Below are positions 54,801 through 64,000 of a DNA stretch of 64,000 bases, one piece after another. The stretch is from Apteryx mantelli. Taxonomy: Eukaryota > Chordata > Aves > Apterygiformes > Apterygidae. Location of the stretch: contig NC_089979.1 of assembly GCF_036417845.1 (NCBI RefSeq), positions 25,361,958 to 25,425,957 on the forward strand, read 5' to 3'. The stretch's first letter is position 1, and each line of letters starts with the position of its first letter. The translations under genes and the position numbers were made by a program. The notes beneath the pieces were generated by a model. The model saw only the letters and a list, made by a program, of their open reading frames with translations. It was not told where the DNA came from and made no database searches.

Positions 54801-57800
54801 ACAGGTAAGGAACTGGCTCTGGTAGATTTCACTCTGTACTTGAGCTACCTGAGGTGAGGCACTTAAGCGGAGATGCGGTAAAACTTTTAAAGACGTGTTT
54901 TAATTTCCTTTCTCTGCAAGGGCAAGTATAAAACAAGAGTTTGTTTTCTAAGTGTTTTGTCAAATACAAAGGATGATTGAGTCTTTAAGAAGACTTCACT
55001 TCTATGAATATTACTGCGAAGTAGCTCTTATGCTGCTAGTGCTGTCTCTGTGTTATTGGGCATCTAACAAGCACTGGAGAGTTTTCAAAACATGTTGAGT
55101 ACTCTGGATTACTTCTTTGGCTTACAGCCATGTCACATCCCTTCAAGCAAAAATGCACAAAACAGTGGTGCAGAAAAACATTAGAAAAATTAGTGGTTTC
55201 ATCACAGTGTCAATCTGTGTATTTTTAAAGGGATAAGTTCGCCTTCAGAAATGCCAGCAGGTACAATCCTGGGCCTGACTGTTGGAGATCCTCGTGTCAA
55301 CTTGCCAAAAAAGAAAACAAAAGCCATGCCAGACCCTGAAAAATATCAAGGTAAAGTGCCTCGCTTATGCTCTGCCTTTCATGGAATTGGCAAAGGCAAG
55401 AGATTCAGCTTCTTTCTACACCTCTGATATCATTTACTGTGATGTTCCACTGATTGTATCTTGCTGTTTCCCTCTAGCATTCAAATTCAGAATGTTTCTT
55501 TCCTCTTTCAACAGCACCTGTCAGAAACAGCTTGAAAGTTGTGTAGGTTTAAGAACAGCAATTGTGAGGGAGGGACATGCACCAAAGCTGGTCTTGTGCT
55601 CAGTGGAAGCCTCTGTCTGACCATACAGATGATCCAGGTTCGAATCCTGGCAAGGCCAACCAGGTGCTAAAAGCTACTCAGAAGTTTCTTTTTTGCTGTT
55701 AAGTCCTCCCAATGCTGTATATTTCTCCAAGAAGATACCTACTCTTTCTGGTTTCTAATCTTTGAATGATGAAATTCCAGTGCAAAAAAATTACTGTTGC
55801 AAGAGGAGCCTGCCAGACAGCCAAGATGCTAGGCATGTCTGAAAGTGAAGGGTGCATGCATGACTTCAGAAACTTTCATTTTGAAACTAGTTTATACAAC
55901 ACTTCCGTGCAGGTTGGATTTGAATGTTCTTGAAACATCTGCAAGAGCATATACAATAGAGTTGGTGTATTAACTGCTATGTAGACATTTCCAGTTAGGG
56001 TGACTGGATGCACTGACTGTCTCACCTAATATGTGAAACATAATAACCAGCTAGCAAACAGTAGCAAACAGGACAAGTGAAAGGTTCCAGAAATTTGAAA
56101 ATATTTCATTTTCTTGGCAGCTTGTTTCCAAGATGTCAGAATAATCTAACCTTACCTTTCACTTAAATCAGGTTGAACACCACAGAATCACAGAATCACA
56201 GAATCACTGAGGTTGGAAGGGACCTCTGGAGATCATCTAGTCCAACCCCCCTGCTCCACCAGGGTCACCTAGAGCACATTGCACAGGATTGCATCCAGGC
56301 GCATTTTGAATATCTCCAGAGAAGGAGACTCCACCACCTCTCGGGGCAACCTGTTCCAGTGCTCTGTCACCCTCACAGTGAAAAAGTTTTTCCTCATGTT
56401 AAGATGGAAGTGTCTGTGTTTCAGTTTGTGCCCATTGCCTCGCGTCCTGTCGCTCGGCACCACTGAAAAGAGTCTGGCCCCATCCTCTCGACACCCTCCC
56501 TTCAGATACTTGTACACATTGATAAGATCTCCTCTCAGCCTTCTCTTCTCCAAGCTAAACAGGCCAAGCTCTCTCAGCCTTTCCTCATAAGAGAGATGCT
56601 CCAGTCCCCTAATCATCTTTGTGGCCCTTCGCTGGACTTGCTCCAGTAGTGCCACATCCCTCTTGTACTGGGGAGCCCAGAACTGGACGCAGTACTCCAG
56701 ATGTGGCCTCACCAGGGCTGAGTAGAGGGGGAGAATCACTTCCCTCGACCTGCTGGCAACACTCTTTCTGATGCAGCCCAGGATACCATTGGCCTTCTTG
56801 GCCACAAGGGCACATTGCTGCCTCATACTTAACTTGGTGTCCACCAGCACTCCCAGGTCCTTCTCAGCAGAGCTGCTTTCCAGCAGGTCAACCCCCAACC
56901 TGTACTGCTGCATGGGGTTATTCCTCCCCAGGTGCAGGACCCTGCACTTCCCTTTGTTGAATTTCATGAGGTTCCTCTCTGCCCACCTCTCCAGCCTGTC
57001 CAAGTCTCTCTGAATGGCAGCACAGCCCTCTGGTGTATCGGCCACTCCTCCCAGTTTTGTATCATCAGCAAACTTGCTGAGTGTGCACTCTGTGCCTTCA
57101 TCCAGGTCATTGATGAAGAAGTTGAACAAGACTGGACCCAGTACTGACCCCTGGGGGACACCGCTAGCTACAGGCCTCCAACTAGACTCTGTACCACTGA
57201 TCACAACTCTCTGAGCTCTGCCATTCAGCCAGTTCTCAATCCACCTCACTGTCCACTCATCTAACCCACACTTCCTGAGCTTGTCTATGAGGATGCTATG
57301 GGAGACAGTGTCAAAAGCCTTGCTGAAGTCTAGGTAGACAACATCCACTGCTCTCCCCCCCAATTTCAGTTACTGTCTTTTAACTCTCTGCACAACTCTT
57401 TCCCTACTTGGATTTTCTTACGTCCTCCTATTCTAGCCTCTGTGTCTGGAACAGCCGTTCTCCTGTTAAATTAGTTCTGCTTAGCTACTTTTTAATTATA
57501 AATGTTCCTATATAAAATGTTGCTGCATATGTGACCTCCTGCTTTGGTTCCCTCCTGCTAAGAAGCAAGATGAGCACTTGTTTACAGATATTGGTTTGAA
57601 CTGGTAAAGGAGTTAGCAACCACAAGAAGTAATTCCCCTCCTTCACTCTGCTTGTCATGTCTGTGAAGATGTGATCAAGATGGCAAAATCAGCAGAAGTT
57701 TTCCAGGCAGTTTACTGCAGATTACTCATCCCACAGTAATCTCTCTCCTGCTGCCTGAGCCGATTGTCCCTCAGGAAGGAGGGCCATGGTAAAGAGGTGA

Positions 57801-60800
57801 TGATGTAAGATAGGAAGTCAAGAGAAAGAAGGTACCTATGCCCTTTTTCCTGTGTATGGCCAGAAATGACCATCTTCAAGGTCTCTCTGCTTTGGGGATA
57901 TCCTTCACCTGCACGTGCACACAAAAAAAAACACAAAAAAACACCTTCTAAACCACAAACGTTCAGAAAAGGTGGCGTTACTTTCTGGTTCTTTTCCAAG
58001 TGTTTTTTTGTTTGTTTTTTGTTTTTATCTCCTCATGAACTTAAAACTGCATCTGCCCTCTCTGACTGTTGTTCAGAGGAGGGAGAAGGTCCTTGATCAG
58101 CTAACAGGAAGAGGTAAGCTGCATATGGCACCTTCTAATTCAGGCTCTGCTAAAGGACTTGGTGTTACACAAACAGGTCACTACTATATAAGTTAAGAGT
58201 AGGCAGAAGGACAAAGGAAGGTAGAGGGACGAAGGAAGGTAACTGTCGTGTAGCAGAAAATCAAAGGGACATCATGGTAAGGGAGCAGAAAAGGGGAGGA
58301 CAGCCTTACAAGAAGCAGTAAGGAGTGAACAGGAAAGATTAATGGTTGGGCAAGGAAAGAGGCTGCTGTTTTCCATGTTTTCCACCTGAATGACTTTCTA
58401 ATGCTGTGTAGGAAGAGTTACAGGATCGTTCACAATCTCCTGCACACCTATTAAATGTGCAGTGGGGGCATCCTATGGGGTGGTAGTTTCTCCCCTACCT
58501 GGGAAACTCAAGACTCAGGTCTAACTGCCACTCTCCAGTCTGCCTCATTGGGTGTCATCAGGTGTCAGTTAGAAAGGGAGGCTATTGTTACTCTCCAAGG
58601 ATTGTTGTTCCTAACCTAATTGTGTAGCTAGTTCTGCAGCAGCTACTGCCTGTGCTATCTCTGTCTTCATGGGTCTCCTTGTTCTAGTAGCTAAGACCAG
58701 AGAAGTTAGAGTTATGTTTCTAGAAGAGTAATCCATGTTAGCGTATTAAAACTAGGTACTTCCCACTTTTACAATTTTCTAATCACACAACTATTAGACT
58801 CTGCAAACATAAGCAAAGCATAGTGTCTTCCTCAGAGTGTAGAGCCTGAAAAGATCCAGACAGTGGGAAGCTAGTGCTGAGTAGGTAGTTGCATGCTGGT
58901 CAGATTCATTTTAAACCATTTCCTGTATGTACACTCTCTAAAAGTTATCTTCACTTGTCTTACAAGTTTGCTAGGGAGACTTATTTCAGGCTTTGTAATA
59001 TTGCTCTGACTTTTACCAAATGTGGTAAGCTTCATGCTCTTCCTGAAAGGTCAAATACCAGAATACTAAAGGTGTAAATATTCAAGATGTAACTTATTTT
59101 GCCAAAGGTCGTGTCATTTGTACTAAGAAATGTCTATTCATAAGAGAATACCAGGTTAATTATGTGAAATAAACTAACAGGTACTGTATTTCGTATTTTG
59201 TATTTGAAAAATCATATGTTTTAAGATAATAAGATATTCCAGAAGCTCTGATGCTTGTTAAGCTTTTAAATAGTTTCTTTCCCTAGTTTTCTGCTCATTT
59301 GACTTGTGATATTTGAGTGATTTTGATAATTTGATACTTAAGACATTAAAATGTGGATTTTGTTTGAAGGATCTTTTTCTTTTGTAGATTATGATAAAGT
59401 TAGGCAGCTGTTCCTTGAGGGTGTACCTGTAGAATGCGCTCACAGCTTTATCTGGGACCAGGACATCTGTAAGAACGTCACTGAAAATAAAATCTCAGAG
59501 CAGGTAACTAACAATGTCCATTATTGTGGAGAAAATGGTTAATGATCTATACAGTGAGACCATAAAATCTGCGTAAATCAAAGAGCCATAATTTTCTAAT
59601 GTAGTAGTATCCAGCTGCTGAATGGAAATATCCTTTGGCCTTTGTGTAATGTTTTTGCATAACTATTGTTCATGATTCAATTTAAAAAAAAGCTTTATTG
59701 GATTGTTTACAGGACTAAATAACTCTAGATTTTTATATCTAAAAGGTTTGGAACTGGATTTTCCTACTTTACCTTGACTCATTTATAGCAGATAGAAGGG
59801 ATGAAGTGACACAGAGAGGCTCTGTCTGTTTTATTCTCAGTCCTAGCCAGGAGGATTCTCTTGACGAAAGAGTTGAAGGAGATGAAACTAAATCCCTAAC
59901 AGAGGAAACTGGCTCTGGACTGTAACACACTGTATTGTGGGCATTCTGATCAATATCTGTGATTTATAGACATCTTTAAATGCGCTGTTACAGTTTTGAA
60001 ACCTATCTTGACATTTTCTATAACAAACTGGCAATGAAGGACCAACCCACAAATGCATGGGCAAAAATGTGATATAGTCGTGAGTGGTGATTAACTCTTG
60101 GCACCGTACTTATCAAAAAGAGAAAATATTTGCGTGGCAGAAACCTCTCTCTAAATATTCTCTTGATACACATTAGTTGTGTGGTCTTTCAGACTGTCTG
60201 TCTTAGGGTAAAAAAGTGGAGTACTTCCAAAATGTTACACTAGGGCAGAACAGATGTCAGCACCATCTTTATGTACATGACAGTGTTCCCCATCCTGTCA
60301 TGAACTGTAATGCTTACCTTAGAATGGCTGACACAAAAGAGATGTGTAAAGTTGCAGTCTAGTGATCTGGGTTTTTTTTACAAATATATTTTTAATTAAT
60401 TTGGTACCATGAAGTATAACAACTGGTGATTAACGCAGCATCTGTGCCAGTGTGCTTTACATGAAACCGATTCATGACAAAATGTTCTTCCCCTGTCCCT
60501 AGATGTAGATCCAATTTGCTCTGTGTATTGACAGACTATTTGAAAGCACCTACTCTGTCCAATCTTGGGGGCAAACCCCTTGATAAATATGAAGTTGCAA
60601 TACTTGTTTTTTCCTCCTTCATATGTGCTGTATGTTTTTGCCCTGAGTTTCAGGACTTGCCCTCCATCAAGGTCTGTGGAAGTTAGAAGGAAAAAAAGGA
60701 TACTTAATACTTTTCCTAAAGGCATTTTTCATGCCTAGATGAAAGTCAGTTCGAATGTGTAGCATACTGCTAATTTATTCTTTCTAGTTATAAGATCACC

Positions 60801-63323
60801 TCATGTCTGTATCTCAGGAGGATATCTAGAAGAGGAGAAAATGGTTACTAACTTATGGGAAATGTCTCCTCCTTCTCAGGATTTAAACCGTATGAGAGGT
60901 CAGTTACTGGTACCTGGATCACAACTTGATTTGGGTCCTTGTGAATCTAAGATTCCTGTACTGTTGGTGCAGCAGCCAGGGAAAATGGCTGGAGAAGATC
61001 GACCAGGATGGGGGAGTGGCTGGGACATCTACCTCCCAAAGGGCTGGGGCATGGCTTTCTGGATTCCTTTTGTAAGTGACTTTCGTTGCAGATTGCAAGC
61101 AAACACAACAAATGATATAATTTGGTTTGAAACATGGATTTTAGAGAGTACTTAACATTGTGTAATGGATTCACAATTACAGGATCAAAATCCCACTTTT
61201 AAGAGGGTGTTTGAACTGGGTGATGACAGTGACTTGGTCTTAAAAGCTCAAAAAAAGTAATAGCTTTCTATATCTTCTATCAGATATAACTCTACTGGCA
61301 TGGAAGTTTGAAGCAGGAAATGACAGTTGAGGGGGAGTAAGGAGAGAAAGCTGATGATACAGCTCTTTGGTTTTATGTTTCTAAGGGCATGTGTCTCTAA
61401 TAACTAAAGAGAAATCATTTGGTGCCTATAGCTAATTCACTTCCAGCTTGGCTGTCTCCACCCTGCTGTCTGCAGATTGGTTGTGCTTGATTTTGGGGAG
61501 CTTGAAACACAATGTTTAATTTAGGCTGAATACTCTTCTGGTATACTGTTTGGAACATTCTGCTTTGAATATTTAGATGGCTGTTTTTAATGCCTTTCTG
61601 CAGTTAACTTGACACTTTTGAATGTACAGGGGGAACAATTGCAATGATCTCTATTGTACAGTAAAAATAAATGGGCAGTGACTTTGTAGAACTAATATGA
61701 CACTCCTGGCAAAATTTAAAATCACAACCTATGAAATTCTATTCGGTTTTGTTATAGCTCTTCCAGAATTAAATTTAAAAAGTATAACTAACATTTTTGT
61801 TGAAATGAGGCTTAGATCTGTGAAAACCATACTTTAAGTTGATTTTTAAAAGCTAAAGTGATAGACTTTCCATTTTCTAAGGCAGTAGCTTCTGGGGTAT
61901 TAATATTTTGTTTCAGTTGGGAACCCGGAATCAATATAAACACAGCTTTTGGGGTTTTGTTTTTATAACAGATCTATCGAGGTGTACGAGTCGGTGGCTT
62001 GCAGGAGTGTTTAAAACATTCTGAATATAAAAGAACACCTCATACTCCAAATGATTATCCAGACTGCCCTGCGGGAATCCAATTTGCCAAAGAACTGGAA
62101 AACAGTCTTCTTGAAAAATTCAAACGGTAATATTAACTTCTTCAAGATAGATTGTTAGAATAAAAAAAATGGATGCTGCTTAAAATATTCTCTTAATTAT
62201 CTGTTGTTGTGTTCATTTAGAATTTGATTTTTATGAAGATCTTTCACTAGTGTTTTTAAATCCCAGTATAATAAAAAAAAAAAATCCAAGATGTGTATAA
62301 CAGAAAAGCTCGGCTAAATGGGGCATGTAAATTAACTGAAACCTTCCATTCCCAGAGATACGCTCAATTAAAAGGCTGTAACAAGGCTGCATAACACAAT
62401 AAAATAAACAAAACCATTTCAAGCTTCCTTAGCAGCAAACAAGGGAGGAGGTAAGAGCAGGCAAAGGCAGAATATCAAAATGTGTGTGAAGTGCTGAAGA
62501 ATAAAATGAGTGAAGAGGTATTTCAGTTTAATACTAGATATTCTGAAATTTGCCTTCATTTTCACTACAACAAACACAGAACTCTTGACCATGAGTGTGG
62601 GGCAACTGGAAGCATCCTTTGGACAAGCAAGTGTCAGGTTCCCTTCAGCTAGGAGGGGAAAGTAGGAGAAGTTTAGAGGAGAAGGCGGTGGTGTAGGTCA
62701 CAGTAGATAGAAATATTCAGCATGGCTGAAAGGATATGGAAGCCAGAAATACAGCAGCATTGTGCAGAAGTAAAACTTCTAAATATTCAAAATTCTTTCT
62801 CAATGAGATTGAAAAGTGAATGCACAGTTAAATTGTTTTCTATATACTTGTTTTTGAAAAAGGAAAATATTATTAGACTAGCATGGCAAAGTGGGCAAAC
62901 AGCCTTTTTTCAAAGTGTTAGCTAAGGGCTGAATAAGGGCCCTGGAAACAAATATTCTTACCTACTTCATTTGTCGTTTAGACGTCCACCTGCAAAAAGG
63001 GCAAATTATGTCAAGTTGGGCACTCTGTCCCCTTTCCTCTGTCCTTGGGGGCAGCTGACAAAGAACTGGGAAGAAAGAATGAAAGCTTCAGGAGAATTTG
63101 TATGTCCTTCCTTCCTATGCACTGAGAGCTATGCAACCGAAGGGCAGAGCCTTTGTGACCCCAAACCAGAAGTGGTCAAAGAAGCTTCACCTGAGACTGG
63201 CGAGGTAGAGGAGACCATGGAAATAAGCTCTGAAGGTGCCATAATGATAGAGGATGTTGCAAGCACCCAGGGCTTTGGTGAGAGAGATGAAACTATGACA
63301 AAGAGTATCTTTATTGTTCTCAG
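42568..63323 (+). CDS. POP1: Ribonucleases P/MRP protein subunit POP1, exons 1-14 (3' end outside window)
   Basis: Coding exons: 42568-42688, 45427-45609, 46480-46655, 50887-51135, 51676-51763, 52075-52250, 52887-53137, 53261-53354, 54174-54285, 55231-55350, 59388-59503, 60880-61071, 61972-62126, 62982-63323. Phases agree at every junction, giving 791 codons; the human protein is about 1024 aa, so roughly the last quarter is missing. POP1 is the largest protein of RNase P and RNase MRP and acts in the nucleus/nucleolus on tRNA 5' ends and rRNA processing. The POP1 domain begins at about residue 102 ([11 protein letters not shown]), with [16 protein letters not shown] and [21 protein letters not shown] lysine-rich stretch at about 372-382 is a likely nuclear localisation signal. 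The POPLD-type block is at about 606-635 ([25 protein letters not shown]). Exon 14 ends VLR at a GTATGT donor. Exon 2 carries an RGG-like segment. Confidence 0.96.
46656..50886 (+). other. POP1: POP1 intron 3, 4.2 kb, no further gene seen
   Basis: Mixed T-rich sequence with simple repeats. No LINE terminus, RNA gene or extra exon was recognised. Open frames here, such as one of 94 codons at 49571-49855, lack familiar motifs. Confidence 0.5.
47730..47800. repeat. G/T-rich simple sequence
   Basis: A run of GTGG, GGTGGT and GTTTTTT units on plus within POP1 intron 3. It has no coding potential. Confidence 0.75.
52011..52036. repeat. TTTA microsatellite
   Basis: About six TTTA units sit some 40 bases upstream of POP1 exon 6. 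Confidence 0.85.
55590..55658 (+). pseudogene. tRNA-like cloverleaf sequence in POP1 intron 10
   Basis: A 69-base segment can be drawn as a cloverleaf. The acceptor GGTCTTG pairs with CAAGGCC (7 bp, one G-T). The D arm is GCT/AGC with a CAGTGGA loop. The anticodon stem TCTGT/ACAGA has an 8-base loop CTGACCAT. The T arm CCAGG/CCTGG has the canonical TTCGAAT loop, so box B (GGTTCGAATCC) is perfect. A T-rich run about 25 bases downstream could end Pol III transcription. Against a working gene: one base is missing between acceptor and D stem, the D stem has only 3 bp, and the anticodon loop is one base too long. It is more likely a tRNA pseudogene or the head of a tRNA-derived SINE. It lies on the POP1 sense strand. 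Confidence 0.55.
56181..57363 (-). repeat. CR1 LINE, 5'-truncated, with open reverse transcriptase segment
   Basis: This 1.2 kb minus-strand element lies in POP1 intron 10, antisense to the gene. Its 3' end carries three TCACAGAA-type terminal octamers (56182-56206 on plus). A frame of 364 codons runs without a stop from 57363 to 56272 and covers the reverse transcriptase from motif A onward: DFSKAFDTV, then [15 protein letters not shown], then the catalytic FADD in SKFADDTKL, followed by thumb and C-terminal CR1 blocks ([25 protein letters not shown]). Upstream parts of ORF2, including the endonuclease, are absent, so the element cannot move by itself. The uninterrupted frame and intact termini suggest it is younger than the other CR1 pieces here. 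Confidence 0.97.
57921..58023. repeat. A-rich and GTTTTTT-rich simple sequence
   Basis: An A-rich tract (about 57921-57940) is followed by a T-rich tract with GTTT units (58001-58023) in POP1 intron 10. These are simple sequences only. Confidence 0.6.
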
Positions 63324-63340
63324 GTATGTCAAAATGATAC

Positions 63341-63686
63341 AGGCTCAGGGGGGATCTTATCAATGTGTATAAATATCTGATGGGAGGGTGTCAAGAGGAT
63401 GGGGCCAGACTTTTTTCAGTGGTGCCCAGTGACAGGACAAAAGGCAATGGGTACAAACTAAAACACAGGAAATTCCACCTGAAGACAAGAAAACACTTCT
63501 TTACTGTGAATGCTGGAACAGGTTGCCCAGAGAGGTTGTGGAGTCTCCATCCTTGGAGATACTCAAAACCTGACCAGACATGATCCTGGGCAACCTGTTC
63601 TAGGTGACCCTGCTTGAGCAGGGGGGTTGGACCAGATGATCTCCAGATGCCCCTTCCAACCTCAACTACTCTGTGATTCTGTGAAT
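63341..63686 (+). repeat. CR1 LINE 3' fragment next to POP1 exon 14
   Basis: Plus-strand CR1 3' end. It starts in the block equivalent to [13 protein letters not shown] (GGATCTTATCAATGTGTATA), continues through [13 protein letters not shown] and HFFTV blocks, and ends with the TTGGACCAGATGATCTCCAG block and the terminal octamer TCTGTGATTCTGTGAAT. Indels break the reading frame compared with the copy at 56181-57363, so it is an older insertion. It lies in POP1 intron 14 on the sense strand, starting about 17 bases after the donor. Confidence 0.93.
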
Positions 63687-64000
63687 TGGGAAAAGGAAGA
63701 ACTCAGCCTTGAGTATTAAGATGAGAGAATGATTTGATTGAACTGCAGTGAGGAGGAGATTAGAAAGTTTTGCTGTGGATCAGAACTTCTTGTTGAGTGG
63801 AAGCCCTTCATTCTACCTTTCCCCAGTGAACTTAGTGCCTAGATGAAATAAGGAATTATCTTAAATAACACTCCTGAGTTTAGCATTTCCTTGGAGTTGG
63901 CATATTCTGCCTGCTTTCATTTGGACTGAGTGTTCAGAGCCTCATATCTGTGATTTAAAAACTTGTTCTCTATATCTGCTGGCATCCTCTTCTCTAAAAC
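63687..64000 (+). other. POP1: POP1 intron 14, left part
   Basis: AT-moderate sequence after the CR1 fragment. No POP1 exon 15 was found before the window end. Confidence 0.6.

Noticed and set aside
55282-55620. 112-codon frame beginning in POP1 exon 10 and running into intron 10
   Set aside because: It is in a different frame from POP1 (exon 10 reads [15 protein letters not shown] in the true frame) and is intron read-through.

Overview
This is vertebrate nuclear DNA, most likely from a bird. The genes are split into short exons with consensus splice sites. The interspersed repeats I can name are CR1 LINEs, which dominate sauropsid genomes, and the gene spacing and introns are compact. The gene order MATN2(+) - RPL30(-) - ERICH5(+) - RIDA(-) - POP1(+) is the one I know from human 8q22, so this is a conserved syntenic block. 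All exon models below were read by hand from splice signals, phase agreement and remembered human proteins; nothing was aligned by software.

Layout. 1-735: the last coding exon (coiled-coil C-terminus) and 3'UTR of MATN2. 2345-6380: RPL30 on the minus strand, complete, with a TOP-type noncoding first exon inside a CpG island. 6.4-17.4 kb: intergenic DNA with a CpG-island shoulder, microsatellites and a scrap of CR1. 17437-28220: ERICH5, four coding exons, a predicted acylated, acidic low-complexity protein. 28.2-34.7 kb: intergenic, with no gene recognised. 34736-42198: RIDA on the minus strand, six coding exons giving 137 aa. 42199-42567: a compact bidirectional promoter shared by RIDA and POP1, with NRF1-like and ZNF143-like motifs. 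42568 to the window end: the first 14 coding exons of POP1; the C-terminal exons lie beyond the window.

The genes are not an operon. Their products act in translation (RPL30), RNase P/MRP RNA processing (POP1), detoxification of reactive enamines/imines (RIDA) and the extracellular matrix (MATN2); ERICH5 has no established role. No new multi-gene system is visible. The items most worth a second look are an RGG-like insert in POP1 exon 2, a CR1 insertion starting about 20 bp after the POP1 exon 14 donor, a nearly complete tRNA cloverleaf in POP1 intron 10, the two motif-rich CpG promoters, a palindromic repeat in RIDA intron 1, and two orphan exon-like segments.
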